The notes: generated by a model from the sequence alone, not told the origin. Shown: positions 28,605-38,118, counted from the stretch's first letter. The stretch: 64,000 bases of DNA from Sphingopyxis sp. CCNWLW2 (GCF_037095755.1 NZ_JBAWKJ010000002.1:806001-870000); one strand, 5' to 3'. Numbers and translations: made by a program.

Positions 28605-30287
28605 ATGCTTCGTTTCCCCCGCACAACCGCAGCCCTTGCGGTCCTTTTGACCGTTTCCGCGTGCAACACGTCCGACAAGGCGGCGACGTCCGCTACCGCC
28701 ATTCCCGACGTCCAGATCCCCGAACTGTCGCTCGCGACGTTGCAGGAGGTGACGAAGGAATTGTCGTCGGACGCATATGAAGGCCGCGCCCCCGGCACCC
28801 CGGGCGAGGAAAAGACCGTCGCCTATATCATCAAGAAGTACGAGGAAGCGGGGCTGAAGCCCGGCAACAACGGCAAGTGGACGCAGGACGTGCCGCTGGT
28901 CGAAATCACCGCGAAGAATGCGACGCCGCTCACCTTCACCGGCGGCAAGGCGCCGGTCACCGCGCAATATGCGAAGGATTATGTCGCGTTCAGCTATCGC
29001 GTCCAGCCCAAGACCGCGGTCAAGGACAGCGACGTCGTCTTCGTCGGTTACGGCATCAACGCCCCCGAAAAGCGCTGGAACGACTATGCCGGGCTCGACG
29101 TAAAGGGGAAGACCGTCGTCGTCCTCGTCAACGACCCCGACTGGCAGACCAAGGAAGCCAAGGGCGAATTCAACGGCCGCGCGATGACCTATTACGGTCG
29201 CTGGTCGTACAAATATGAGGAAGCCGCGCGCCAGGGCGCCGCCGCGGTGCTGATCGTCCACGACACCGAGCCCGCTGCCTATGGCTGGAACGTCGTCGAA
29301 TCGAGCAACACCGGCGCCAATTATCTAGCCGAAACCAAGGACGGCGGGGCGAAGGAAACGCTCGCCAACGGCTGGATCCAGCTTCCGAAGGCGAAGGAAC
29401 TGTTCGCGAGCGCCGGACAGGATTTCGACAAGCTCCGCGATGCCGCGAAAAAGAAGGGCTTCAAGCCCGTAGCGCTAGCCGGTGTGAAGGCGAATTTCGG
29501 CTTCGACAATGAAATCTCGAAGAAGATGTCGCGCAACGTCATCGGCGTGCTGCCGGGCGCCAAGCGTCCTGACGAATATGTGCTCTACACCGGCCATTGG
29601 GACCACCTCGGCCGCTGCACGCCGGTCGCGGGCGACGACATCTGTAACGGCGCGGTCGACAATGCGAGCGGCATCGCGGGTCTCGTGACGCTGGCGCAGG
29701 CGTTCCACAAGGCGGGTGCGCCCGACCGCAGCATCGTCTTCCTTGCGGTCACCGCCGAGGAATCGGGCCTGCTCGGGTCGAAGTTCTATGCCGAAAACCC
29801 GATCTTCCCGCTCGCGCAGACGGTCGGCGGCGTGAACATGGATGCGCTCAACGCGATCGGCCCGGCGAAGGACATCGTCGTCGTCGGCCGCGGCAAGTCC
29901 GAACTCGACGCCTATGTCGCCAAGCTCGCCGCGATGGAAAAGCGCGTGATCAAGGACGAACCGACCCCCGAGAAGGGTTTCTATTATCGTTCGGATCACT
30001 TCAGCTTCGCCAAGCTCGGCGTGCCGATGTTCAACTTCGGCAGCGGCGACGACCTGGTCGAGGGCGGCGTCGAGGCCGGCAAGAAGGCGGCCGAAGACTA
30101 TGAAAAGAACCGCTACCACGCCCCCGGCGACGAATATGAGGCGATCACCAACTGGGGCGGCATGATGTCCGACCTGCGCCTCTATTACGCCGCGGGCCGC
30201 ATGCTCGCGATGACCGACGCATGGCCGAACTGGAACGACGGCGACGAATTCCGCGCCGCCCGCGACAAGTCGCGCGCCGGTAAATAA
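28605..30287 (+). CDS. M28-family zinc metallopeptidase lipoprotein
   Basis: This exported peptidase (560 aa) begins with a lipoprotein signal, lipobox LTVSAC with the lipidated Cys at about residue 20. A protease-associated (PA) domain insert follows the DAYEGRAPGTPGE segment. The zinc-binding core has TGHWDHLG, CNGAVDNASGIAGL, TAEESGLLGSKFYAENP and YRSDHFSFAKLGVP near the end. M28 enzymes are aminopeptidases or carboxypeptidases acting in the periplasm. The ATG at 28605 follows CGAGGAA; an earlier in-frame start would precede the signal peptide. Confidence 0.9.
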   Translation: MLRFPRTTAALAVLLTVSACNTSDKAATSATAIPDVQIPELSLATLQEVTKELSSDAYEGRAPGTPGEEKTVAYIIKKYEEAGLKPGNNGKWTQDVPLVEITAKNATPLTFTGGKAPVTAQYAKDYVAFSYRVQPKTAVKDSDVVFVGYGINAPEKRWNDYAGLDVKGKTVVVLVNDPDWQTKEAKGEFNGRAMTYYGRWSYKYEEAARQGAAAVLIVHDTEPAAYGWNVVESSNTGANYLAETKDGGAKETLANGWIQLPKAKELFASAGQDFDKLRDAAKKKGFKPVALAGVKANFGFDNEISKKMSRNVIGVLPGAKRPDEYVLYTGHWDHLGRCTPVAGDDICNGAVDNASGIAGLVTLAQAFHKAGAPDRSIVFLAVTAEESGLLGSKFYAENPIFPLAQTVGGVNMDALNAIGPAKDIVVVGRGKSELDAYVAKLAAMEKRVIKDEPTPEKGFYYRSDHFSFAKLGVPMFNFGSGDDLVEGGVEAGKKAAEDYEKNRYHAPGDEYEAITNWGGMMSDLRLYYAAGRMLAMTDAWPNWNDGDEFRAARDKSRAGK

Positions 30288-30305
30288 GCGAAAGAGTGCG
30301 CGCCC

Positions 30306-31289
30306 ATGACGCTTAAAATGCCTGCCGAATGGGCGCCGCACGACGCCGTCTGGATCGGTTTCCCGCACCTCGCCGAAGAGTGGGCGGGCGCGATCGATGA
30401 AGGGCGGCGCGACGTCGCCGCCTTCGCCAACGCCGTCCATGACGGCGGCCGCGGCGAAGAGGTGCGGCTGGTGGTCAACGACGCGCGGCAGGCGGAGATC
30501 GCCGCCGCGCTCGTCGATCCGGGCGTGCGCATCCTGATCCAGCCCTTGGGCGACATCTGGCTGCGCGATACCGGGCCGATCATCGCCGGCACGGGCGCCG
30601 CACGCCGCGCGCGCAATTTCGAATTCAACTGGTGGGGCGAGAAGTTCGTCATGCCGGGCGACCAGGAGATTGGCGCCGCGCTGGCGCGGGAAAGCGGCTT
30701 GCCCGTCGACGATCAGGACTGGGTGCTCGAGGGCGGCGGGATCGACGTCGACGGCACGGGCCTTTGCGTCACCACCGAGGAATGCCTGCTCAACACCAAC
30801 CGCAACCCAACGCTGACACGCGAGGATATCGCGGTGCGGCTCCGCCAGTCGCTCGGGATCGAGCGGCTGCTGTGGCTCGGTAACGGGCTGGTCGGCGACC
30901 ATACCGACGGCCATGTCGACAATCTGGCGCGCTTCGTCGGCGAAGGACGCCTCGCGCTTCCGGTCACGGCGGGCGAGGACGATCCCAACGCGCATATCTA
31001 TGCCGATGCCCGCGCCCGCACCGCAGCGTTCGGAGGAGTCGAGATCGTCGACCTGCCCTCGCCCGGTCGTATCGAGATCGACGGCGAGATCGCGGCGGCC
31101 AGCTATATGAATTTCTACATCGGCAACAGCGTCGTCGTGGTGCCGACTTATGGCGTCGCCAATGACGTCGCCGCGGTCGACACCCTCGCGGCGCTCTTCC
31201 CCGACCGCCGCGCGGTCGGCGTGCCCGCGCGCGGCATCATCGTCGGCGGCGGCAGCTTCCATTGTTCGAGCCAGCAAGTGCCCTCCTGA
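30306..31289 (+). CDS. aguA: Agmatine deiminase
   Basis: AguA hydrolyses agmatine to N-carbamoylputrescine and ammonia. It has 327 aa of the peptidyl-arginine-deiminase superfamily: MPAEWAPHDAVWIGFPH, WLRDTGPI, EGGGIDVDG, DHTDGHVDNLARF and the nucleophile Cys320 in GGGSFHCSSQQVP. The next complete gene encodes the second enzyme of the route. Confidence 0.95.
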   Translation: MTLKMPAEWAPHDAVWIGFPHLAEEWAGAIDEGRRDVAAFANAVHDGGRGEEVRLVVNDARQAEIAAALVDPGVRILIQPLGDIWLRDTGPIIAGTGAARRARNFEFNWWGEKFVMPGDQEIGAALARESGLPVDDQDWVLEGGGIDVDGTGLCVTTEECLLNTNRNPTLTREDIAVRLRQSLGIERLLWLGNGLVGDHTDGHVDNLARFVGEGRLALPVTAGEDDPNAHIYADARARTAAFGGVEIVDLPSPGRIEIDGEIAAASYMNFYIGNSVVVVPTYGVANDVAAVDTLAALFPDRRAVGVPARGIIVGGGSFHCSSQQVPS

Positions 31290-31711
31290 TGCGTCGGCTT
31301 CGAACCATATTTTCCCTAGCGGTTCTGACATCTATATTTCCGCCGATTGGGGTTGCGGCACAAGATACCGCATCCGCTGTTATCAGCGATGCATATCCCC
31401 CTGCCGCTCTAAGAATTGATGCGGAAGGGAGGGCCTATTTTGAAGCATTTGTTACGAGCGATGGAAAACCGCAAAACTGCAGGATTACACAATCGTCCGG
31501 CAATGCGGATCTGGACGCCGCAACATGCAACGTCATAATGACGAGAACGACGATCAAACCGCCGCTAGATGAGGCCGGGTAGCCACGAGAATTCTACTAC
31601 CGTCAGTCGATAGATTGGAGAATCCCCAATCTATCGTCAAAAAAGAGGAAGAAACCTCAAATCAATTTGGAGCCAGCACCGGCCACCAAAACAAAAGTGA
31701 AGCGCCCATGA
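31289..31711 (+). pseudogene. TonB C-terminal-like secreted protein interrupted by an amber codon
   Basis: The frame starts in TGATG overlap with aguA and encodes a signal peptide (LRTIFSLAVLTSIFPPIGVAAQ). A TonB_C-like module follows: YPPAALRIDAEGRAYFEAFV, NCRITQSSGNADLDAATC. It stops at TAG (31580-31582) after 97 residues, in the middle of the expected last strands. Reading on in the same frame gives PREFYYRQSIDWRIPN, which is what the family usually has after this point. The read-through frame ends at 31709-31711, overlapping the aguB start in ATGA. The layout implies a recent nonsense mutation or stop-codon readthrough. Confidence 0.65.
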
Positions 31712-32559
31712 CCCGCACCATCACCGTCGCCGCGTTGCAGCTTCCCCTGCCCGGCCCCGTCGAGCCCAATATCGAGGCCGTCACCGCGCTCGTCGAGGAA
31801 GCGGCGGCAAAGGGCGCGCAAATCATCCTGCCGCCCGAACTCTTCGAAGGCCCCTATTTCTGCCAGGTCGAGGATGAGGAACTCTTCGCCACCGCGCGCC
31901 CGACCGCCGAGCACCCGAGCGTCTTGGCAATGCAGGCGCTCGCCGCGAAGCTGAAGGTCGCGATCCCGACGAGCTATTTCGAGAAGGACGGGCCGCATTA
32001 TTACAATACGCTCGCGATGATCGGCCCCGACGGGGCAATCATGGGGACGTACCGAAAGAGCCACATCCCCGACGGCCCGGGCTATGAAGAGAAATATTAT
32101 TTCCGCCCCGGCAACACCGGCTTCAAGGTGTGGGACGTCTTCGGGACGCGTATTGGCGTGGGCGTCTGCTGGGATCAATGGTATCCCGAATGCGCGCGCG
32201 CGATGGCGCTGATGGGCGCCGAACTGCTCTTCTATCCGACCGCGATCGGATCGGAGCCCTATGACGCCGACCTCGACACCAGCCGCATGTGGCGCCGCGC
32301 GATGCAGGGGCATAGCGTGTCGAACTGCATGCCGGTAATCGCGTCGAACCGCATCGGAACCGAAGGCGACGCCAATTTCTATGGCCACAGCTTCATCAGC
32401 GACGAATGGGGCGACCTGACCCACGAGTATGGCGCCAGCGAAACCGGGGTGCTGGTCGCGACGATCGACCTCGACCGCGCGGCGAAGCATCGCGCCGGCA
32501 TGGGCTTTTTCCGCGACCGCCGGCCGCAGCTTTATGGGCGGCTCGTCGAGGATATCTGA
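31708..32559 (+). CDS. aguB: N-carbamoylputrescine amidase
   Basis: AguB hydrolyses N-carbamoylputrescine to putrescine, CO2 and ammonia. It has 283 aa of the nitrilase superfamily with the catalytic triad Glu44 (LPPELFEGPYF), Lys117 (YRKSHIPDGPGYEEKYYF) and Cys154 (GVGVCWDQWYPE). With aguA it forms the arginine-decarboxylase branch of polyamine synthesis. The start was chosen at the conserved MTRTITVAALQ. Confidence 0.95.
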   Translation: MTRTITVAALQLPLPGPVEPNIEAVTALVEEAAAKGAQIILPPELFEGPYFCQVEDEELFATARPTAEHPSVLAMQALAAKLKVAIPTSYFEKDGPHYYNTLAMIGPDGAIMGTYRKSHIPDGPGYEEKYYFRPGNTGFKVWDVFGTRIGVGVCWDQWYPECARAMALMGAELLFYPTAIGSEPYDADLDTSRMWRRAMQGHSVSNCMPVIASNRIGTEGDANFYGHSFISDEWGDLTHEYGASETGVLVATIDLDRAAKHRAGMGFFRDRRPQLYGRLVEDI

Positions 32560-32580
32560 CAACAAAAGCTGGGGCGAAGC

Positions 32581-33222
32581 ATGGAACTACCCGACGATAT
32601 TTTCACCGAGCCCGAGGATGTCGATCCCGAGACGCTCGCCAATCTCGGCCCGCTCCGCCGCCTCGCCGGCATCTGGGAGGGACAGCGCGGGGTCGATATC
32701 AACCCCAAGGCCGACGGCCCCGAGACGCGCGAATATTATGAGCGGATCGAGATGCAGCCGATCGACCCGCAGGCGAACGGCCCGCAGCTATTCTATGGGC
32801 TGCGCTATCACCTGCACGTCAACACGCGCGAAGAGGACATCGCCTTCCACGACCAGGTCGGTTATTGGCTTTACGAGCCCGGGACCGGCCTGATCCTGCA
32901 GACGCTGGCGATCCCGCGCGGCCAGATCGCGATTGCCGCTGGACATGCCGAGCCCGATGCAAAGCAGTTGGTACTGAAAGCGACGCGCGGCCAAACCGAC
33001 TATGGCATTTGTTCGACGACCTTCCTCGAGCTCGCCTTTCGGACCGACAGCTATCAGATTACGGTCGATTTCCATGACGACGGCACGTGGAGCTATGTTT
33101 CGGACACGACGCTGATCGTCAAAGGCCAGGACGAGCCTTTCCTCCACCGCGACCGCAACACGCTGGCGAAGATCGCCGAGCCCGACCTCAACCCCTGGGC
33201 AAAGATCGCCCGCGGAGGCTGA
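32581..33222 (+). CDS. Nitrobindin-like heme-binding beta-barrel protein
   Basis: This 213-residue protein is built of beta strands and has the family start LGPLRRLAGIWEGQRGVD, then REYYERIEMQPID, FYGLRYHLHV, DQVGYWLYEP and ILQTLAIPRGQIAIAAG. It resembles the FABP/THAP4-like heme-binding beta-barrel family. Ligand binding here is inferred. It lies 21 bases after aguB and may be co-transcribed. Confidence 0.75.
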   Translation: MELPDDIFTEPEDVDPETLANLGPLRRLAGIWEGQRGVDINPKADGPETREYYERIEMQPIDPQANGPQLFYGLRYHLHVNTREEDIAFHDQVGYWLYEPGTGLILQTLAIPRGQIAIAAGHAEPDAKQLVLKATRGQTDYGICSTTFLELAFRTDSYQITVDFHDDGTWSYVSDTTLIVKGQDEPFLHRDRNTLAKIAEPDLNPWAKIARGG

Positions 33223-33224
33223 GA

Positions 33225-33845
33225 TCAGCTTTCGAAACGGCGGATGCTTTCGAGGTCTGCGCGGTCGAGCGGCTGGGTCAGCCACAGGCCGCCGCGCCCC
33301 GCGCGCGACCAGCGGACGATGGCGCGCCGCTTGACCCCGCCCGCGAGTATCAGGTCGAGTTCCTTGCCAACTTCCAGATGACCGTCGTGGATGAACCCGG
33401 CGCCATTCTGCGACAAATCGACCAGTTCGATGCTCGTCGAGCTTTCGTCGGTCACCGCCTGTGCCTGCGTGCTCACGGGCAGGCGCGGCTGGCGATAGCC
33501 GGTGGCGCGTTGTTCGGCCGCCAATTGCTTCAGCACATCGGCAACATCGACTTCCTTGTCGAACGACACGCCGCACCGGCCGCCGTCGGACCAGACGACT
33601 TCGCCGCGGATCACAACCGTATCCGAAAGCGCGATCTCCAGCTTTTCACCGATCCCGATCGGAACGTCGGCCGCCAGCATCATGCCTTTGTCGGAAATAT
33701 TGCGCACGCGCCACAAGCCCGCATCGCCATTGCGCATCACCTTCGCGATCCGCCAGACCGTGCGATAGCGGTCACCGCCACGACGATCCGTGTCGGCCGC
33801 TTTTCCCTGCTCCTCTACCGGATCGGAGAGGCGACGCTGGTTCAT
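33225..33845 (-). CDS. Protein with two PilZ domains
   Basis: This cytoplasmic protein has 206 aa. The first PilZ domain (about 22-105) has the c-di-GMP signature RYRTVWR and later NISDKGMML. The second (about 118-203) has DLSQNGAGF but no clear RxxxR arm, so it is probably degenerate. PilZ proteins bind c-di-GMP and act on motility or envelope functions. A diguanylate cyclase is encoded at 58522. Confidence 0.85.
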   Translation of the reverse strand: MNQRRLSDPVEEQGKAADTDRRGGDRYRTVWRIAKVMRNGDAGLWRVRNISDKGMMLAADVPIGIGEKLEIALSDTVVIRGEVVWSDGGRCGVSFDKEVDVADVLKQLAAEQRATGYRQPRLPVSTQAQAVTDESSTSIELVDLSQNGAGFIHDGHLEVGKELDLILAGGVKRRAIVRWSRAGRGGLWLTQPLDRADLESIRRFES

Positions 33846-34539
33846 ATTATCTACCTTATCGAAACAGCACCGAACGGAAGCATAGCTTCCTGTCTATACT
33901 GCAAAATACACATTCCCCACCACACCGTATTACTAGAATTAATCTTATAATTCAATCATAGTGCTGACCATAGCGAACATCACACCGGTCATAAAATGCG
34001 AAAGCGCGCGGTTCGGCTGGTCGTTCGATAGCGAAGCATTCGTATTTTACACAATTTACGGTGCGTGCGCGCGGGGATTAAGTGCCAAAATGACGGTTCG
34101 GCGCCAGCCATTTGCATCCGCACGCGGGGCCGGTCCGACCGAGCGATGCTTTGCGGCATGAAAGCGAAACTACGCTTGACGGCAACATCTCTACCGATCA
34201 AGTTGAGTTGCCGGTTTGATCCCACCGGCAAGGCGTTTTGCTCGGGGTCCGCGGCTTTTGACCGGGAAGCAGCTTGCTCCGCGTTACCAACAGCTAAAGC
34301 GCGCGATGCTCAGGCGACAGCGCCAGGTATCGTGTTCCCCTCATTCGATGAGGTGATACGATGCAATACTCCCCACCGCGATAGCAACCCGCGTCCGAAC
34401 CGGACGCTTCCCTGAACCGAACGCATCGCCGATTTGGGCGCGGCTGTTTGTCACTGTTTTTCCGGCGCCGCCTGGCGGTTCGCCGCACGCATCGTCGCGC
34501 GCTTCGGCGCTGCGATATTAATCGAACAAGGAATTCGAC
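33846..34539. other. Long intergenic region, locally AT-rich
   Basis: About 690 bases lie between the PilZ gene and tauD. The first 250 are clearly AT-richer than the surroundings. They include GGAAGC-ATA-GCTTCC (33876-33890), a small hairpin, and TATACT/TTATAAT-like hexamers suited to promoters. The open frames here (up to about 115 codons) have no family features or coding bias. I do not recognise a riboswitch or repeat. Confidence 0.5.
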
Positions 34540-35415
34540 ATGACCGTCCAGACGCTTGAACATAGCGAAACCGCCACCAAACTCTTCAACGTCACGCCGC
34601 TGCAACCGAGCCTCGGCGCGCTGATCAGCGGTATCGACCTCGCGCAGCCGCTCGACCGTCCGACCTATGACGCGCTGCGCGCTGCGCTGCTCCAGTATCG
34701 CGTGCTGTTTTTCCGCGACCAGAATCTGACGCGCGAACAGCATATCGCGCTGGGCGCCGCATTCGGCGACCTTGAGGAGCATCCGGTCTTTTCGCTGCCC
34801 GATTATCCGCAGATCCTGCCGCTGATCTCGCAGGAGCTGAAGGGCAAATATCGCCAGTCGACCGACAGCAACTGGCACGCCGACACGACCTTCCGTACCG
34901 AACCGTCGGCGGCGTCGATCCTGATCCAGCGCGTCTCGCCCTCGCTCGGCGGCGACACCGTCTTCGCCAACGCCGTCGCCGCCTATGAAACGCTCGACGA
35001 GGAGACGAAGGCACGGATCGACGGCCTCACCGCGATCCACGACCCGAGCATCTTCATCCAGTTCCTCGACACCGAGGAGAAGAAGGACGCGCTGCGCGCC
35101 AGTTTCCCGCCGGTCGAGCATCCGGTCGTGCGTATCCATCCCGAGACGGGCGAGAAGGTCCTCTACGTCAATTCGGTGTTTACACGATACATCGTCGGGT
35201 TGCCCGAGGAGGAGAGCAAGGCGCTGCTCGCGCGGCTGTTCGACCAGATCAAGCGCCCCGAATTCCAGGTGCGGTGGAGCTGGCAGCCCGGATCGATCGC
35301 CTTCTGGGACAATCGCGCGACGCAGCATTATGCCGTCCCCGACTATAGCGAGGCGCGCCATATGGAGCGCGTGACGATCGTCGGCGACCGCCCCGTCGGC
35401 CCGAACGCCGCCTGA
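34540..35415 (+). CDS. tauD: TauD-family 2-oxoglutarate-dependent dioxygenase
   Basis: This non-heme iron enzyme (291 aa) hydroxylates a substrate next to a sulfonate (or similar) group so that sulfite is released. Iron ligands are in DSNWHADTTF (His and Asp) and TQHYAVPDY (His), and the 2-oxoglutarate Arg lies in ARHMERVTIVGDRP. It leads an operon with a sulfonate-type ABC transporter, so taurine or another alkanesulfonate is the likely substrate; alkyl sulfates are an alternative. Confidence 0.88.
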   Translation: MTVQTLEHSETATKLFNVTPLQPSLGALISGIDLAQPLDRPTYDALRAALLQYRVLFFRDQNLTREQHIALGAAFGDLEEHPVFSLPDYPQILPLISQELKGKYRQSTDSNWHADTTFRTEPSAASILIQRVSPSLGGDTVFANAVAAYETLDEETKARIDGLTAIHDPSIFIQFLDTEEKKDALRASFPPVEHPVVRIHPETGEKVLYVNSVFTRYIVGLPEEESKALLARLFDQIKRPEFQVRWSWQPGSIAFWDNRATQHYAVPDYSEARHMERVTIVGDRPVGPNAA

Positions 35416-35429
35416 CCGGAACTCAGCGG

Positions 35430-36413
35430 ATGAAACTCTCCCTCACGCCCTTTCGCACGCTCGTCGCCGGTGCCTTCCTGTCGCTCGCGGCGTGCGGCGC
35501 TGCGCCCGATAGCGGCAAGACGCTTAAGGTCGGCGATCAGCTCCACGCGCTCAAATCGTCGCTCGACGTGTCGGGCGAAGGCCAGCCTACCGATTACCAG
35601 ATCGAATGGGCCAATTTCGTCGGCGGGCCGCCGATCATCGCGGCGCAGACGGGCGGATCGCTCGACGTCGGCTGGATGGCCGAAACACCGCTGATCTTCG
35701 CGCAGGCGGCGGGCAGCCCGGTGAAGGTCGTCGCGGTGAGCAAGACGGTCGACGGCGGCGGCTCGCCCTATGCACTCGTCGTCAAACCCGATTCCCCGAT
35801 CCGCAGCATCGCCGACCTCAAGGGCAAATCGGTGTCGTTTATGAAGGGCACGGTGCTGCACTATTTCGTCGCGCGCCTGCTCGACAAGCAGGGCCTGTCG
35901 CTGAAGGACATTAAGACCGTGCAAGCGACGGGTTTCGGCACCGGGCTGCTCGACAAAGGATCGGCCGACGCGATCACGATCGGCGAGCCCTATCTGACGC
36001 AGGCGCTCGACGCCGGGAAAGTGCGCGTGCTTGCCAGCGGCGCGCCGCCGAACACGCCGGGCTTCTTCTACCTCGTCGCATCCGAAGCAGCGCTCGCCGA
36101 CCCGGTGAAGGCGAAGGCGATCGGCGACCTCGTCGCCCGCGCCGCGCGGGCGACGCGCTGGCAGCGCGAGAATCCCGCCAAGGCCGCGCCAGCACTCGCC
36201 AAACGCTATAATGTCGATGCGGCGGTCGCCGAAAAGATCATCGCGCGCGCGCCCGCCAGCTATGCGCCGATCGACGACGCGATCATCGCGGCGCATCAGG
36301 ACGAGGCCGACCTGTTCTTCAAGGAAGGGTTGATCCGCAAGAAGCTCGACGCGGCGCAAATCTTCGACAAGCGCTACGACGATATCGTCGCGGCGCAGGA
36401 GGTAGCGAAATGA
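35430..36413 (+). CDS. ssuA: Sulfonate ABC transporter, substrate-binding lipoprotein
   Basis: This binding protein (327 aa) has a lipoprotein signal with lipobox SLAAC. The mature part has the SsuA/NMT1 features VGDQLHALKSSLDVSG, IEWANFVGGPPIIAAQTGGSLDVGWMAETPLIFAQA and LKGKSVSFMKGTVLHYFVARLL. It delivers aliphatic sulfonates to the permease. It overlaps the permease gene by ATGA. Confidence 0.87.
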   Translation: MKLSLTPFRTLVAGAFLSLAACGAAPDSGKTLKVGDQLHALKSSLDVSGEGQPTDYQIEWANFVGGPPIIAAQTGGSLDVGWMAETPLIFAQAAGSPVKVVAVSKTVDGGGSPYALVVKPDSPIRSIADLKGKSVSFMKGTVLHYFVARLLDKQGLSLKDIKTVQATGFGTGLLDKGSADAITIGEPYLTQALDAGKVRVLASGAPPNTPGFFYLVASEAALADPVKAKAIGDLVARAARATRWQRENPAKAAPALAKRYNVDAAVAEKIIARAPASYAPIDDAIIAAHQDEADLFFKEGLIRKKLDAAQIFDKRYDDIVAAQEVAK

Positions 36414-37255
36414 GCGCGCCGACGCCGATCGCGTTCGCGGGCGATCCCGGCCGGCTCGTCCAGCCGGTCGTCCGCAAGGCCGGAAACAGGTCCGAACGCT
36501 TCTCCTTCGCACGCCGCGCGACGGGCCCGCTGATCATCGTCGCGCTCTGGGCGATCTCGACAAGCGCGGGATGGATCGATCCGTCGATCCTCCCCTCGCC
36601 CGCCGGGCTCGTCGCGGGGTGGCAGCAATTGTGGACCGAACAGGCGCTCGCCTCACAGATTGCGACCTCGCTCACGCGTGCGCTCGTCGGCGGCGCGGTC
36701 GGCATCGTCTTCGGGCTGATCCTCGGCACCATCGCCGGCCTGTCGAAACTCGGCGAGGAAATATTCGACGCACTGCTCCAGATGCTGCGCACCATCCCCT
36801 TCCTCGCGCTCGTACCTTTGTTCATCGTCTGGTTCGGGATCGGCGAGGCGCCGAAATTGCTCCTCATCGCGCTCGCGACGATGTTCCCGATGTATCTCAA
36901 CACCTATGCCGGGGTGCGCAACGTCGACCGCAAGGTGATCGAGGCGATGCGCAGCTTCGGGCTCGGCGGCCGCCGGCTGATCCTCGAGGTCGTGCTGCCG
37001 CTCGCGCTGCCGCAGATCTTCACCGGGCTGCGCTTCGCACTCGGCGTCTCGGTGCTCGTGCTGATCGCCGCCGAGCAGATCAACGCCTCGGCCGGGCTCG
37101 GCTATCTGCTCAACAGCGCGCAACTGTACCAGCAGGTCGACGTCATCCTGATCTGCATCGCCATCTACGCCGTGCTCGGTCTCAGCGCCGACCTGATCGT
37201 CCGCTCGCTCGAACGGCTGTTCATGCCGTGGCGCGCGGGCATCGCCATCCGATAG
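36410..37255 (+). CDS. ssuC: Sulfonate ABC transporter, permease
   Basis: This inner-membrane permease has 281 aa and about six helices. It has the SsuC/TauC features LPSPAGLVAGW, TRALVGGAVGIVFGLILGTIAGLS, and the EAA loop region EAMRSFGLGGRRLILEVVLPLALPQIFTGLRFALG. It sits between the binding-protein and ATPase genes of the same transporter. Confidence 0.9.
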   Translation: MSAPTPIAFAGDPGRLVQPVVRKAGNRSERFSFARRATGPLIIVALWAISTSAGWIDPSILPSPAGLVAGWQQLWTEQALASQIATSLTRALVGGAVGIVFGLILGTIAGLSKLGEEIFDALLQMLRTIPFLALVPLFIVWFGIGEAPKLLLIALATMFPMYLNTYAGVRNVDRKVIEAMRSFGLGGRRLILEVVLPLALPQIFTGLRFALGVSVLVLIAAEQINASAGLGYLLNSAQLYQQVDVILICIAIYAVLGLSADLIVRSLERLFMPWRAGIAIR

Positions 37256-37266
37256 GAGATTTATCG

Positions 37267-38037
37267 ATGACCGCCGTGATTTCGATCGATTTCGCCGCCG
37301 CCGAGCGCGTCGCCGTCCCTGACTTTTCGCACCGCCCGGTCGCGGTGGAGGTCGGCGACGTCAGCCGCAGTTTTACCGGAAACACCGTCCTCGACAGCCT
37401 GAACCTGACGATCCACAGCGGCGAATTCGTCGCGCTGCTCGGCGCGTCGGGCAGCGGCAAGACGACGCTGCTGCGCATACTCGCCGGGCTCGACGCCCCC
37501 GACGGTGGCGAAGCCTGGGTGCCCGAAGCGCGCACCGTCGTGTTTCAGGAACCGCGCCTCGTCCAGTCGAAGACGGTGTGGAGGAACGTCGTGATAGGCC
37601 TGCCCGGCAAGGACGCATCGCGCGAGCGTGCCATCGCGGCGCTTGCCGAGGTCGGGCTCGACCATCGCACCGACGCCTGGCCCGCGACACTGTCGGGCGG
37701 CGAGGCACAGCGTGCGGCGCTCGCCCGCGCGCTGGTGCGTGAACCGCGCCTGCTGCTGCTCGACGAGCCCTTCGCCGCGCTCGACGCGCTCACCCGGCTC
37801 AAGATGCAGCGGCTGATCGGCGAGCTGTGTCAGGCGCATGGCCCCGCGACGTTGCTCGTCACACACGACGTCGAGGAAGCGATCCTGCTCGCCGACCGCA
37901 TCCTCGTGCTCAAGGAAGGCCGGATCGGATACGACACACGCGTCCGCCTGCCGCACCCGCGCCGCGCCGGCGGCGAGGAATTCGACGCGCTACGCGATAC
38001 TTTGCTCGCCGAACTGGGCGTGCCGCAGGCGCACTAG
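37267..38037 (+). CDS. ssuB: Sulfonate ABC transporter, ATP-binding protein
   Basis: This ATPase has 256 aa with Walker A GASGSGKTTLL, the Q-loop VVFQEPRLV, signature LSGGEAQRAALARAL, Walker B LLLLDEPFAALD and switch His in LLVTHDVEEA. The ATG at 37267 follows TAGGAGA. A much longer in-frame opening upstream runs through the permease gene and is not used. Confidence 0.92.
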   Translation: MTAVISIDFAAAERVAVPDFSHRPVAVEVGDVSRSFTGNTVLDSLNLTIHSGEFVALLGASGSGKTTLLRILAGLDAPDGGEAWVPEARTVVFQEPRLVQSKTVWRNVVIGLPGKDASRERAIAALAEVGLDHRTDAWPATLSGGEAQRAALARALVREPRLLLLDEPFAALDALTRLKMQRLIGELCQAHGPATLLVTHDVEEAILLADRILVLKEGRIGYDTRVRLPHPRRAGGEEFDALRDTLLAELGVPQAH

Positions 38038-38073
38038 CGCCGCATCAGCGAACCACAGCAAAGGCTTTGACCG

Positions 38074-38099
38074 CCCCGGCATGCATCGGCATGCTGGGG
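38074..38099. repeat. Hairpin between ssuB and the symporter gene
   Basis: CCCCGGCATGC (38074-38084) pairs with GCATGCTGGGG (38089-38099) with one mismatch around an ATCG loop. There is no T-tract, so it may be a weak terminator or an mRNA processing element. Confidence 0.5.
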
Positions 38100-38118
38100 G
38101 TCAGGGGGATTTCGACTC

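Noticed and set aside
29475..31331. 618-codon open frame on the minus strand
   Set aside because: It is antisense to the M28 peptidase and aguA, both with full catalytic motifs.
34065..34415. 116-codon open frame in the long intergenic region
   Set aside because: It has no ribosome site, family features or codon bias like its neighbours. I left it out, though it is the best candidate there.
34300..34539. Riboswitch before tauD
   Set aside because: I looked for a SAM-type aptamer in the leader and found no matching conserved core.
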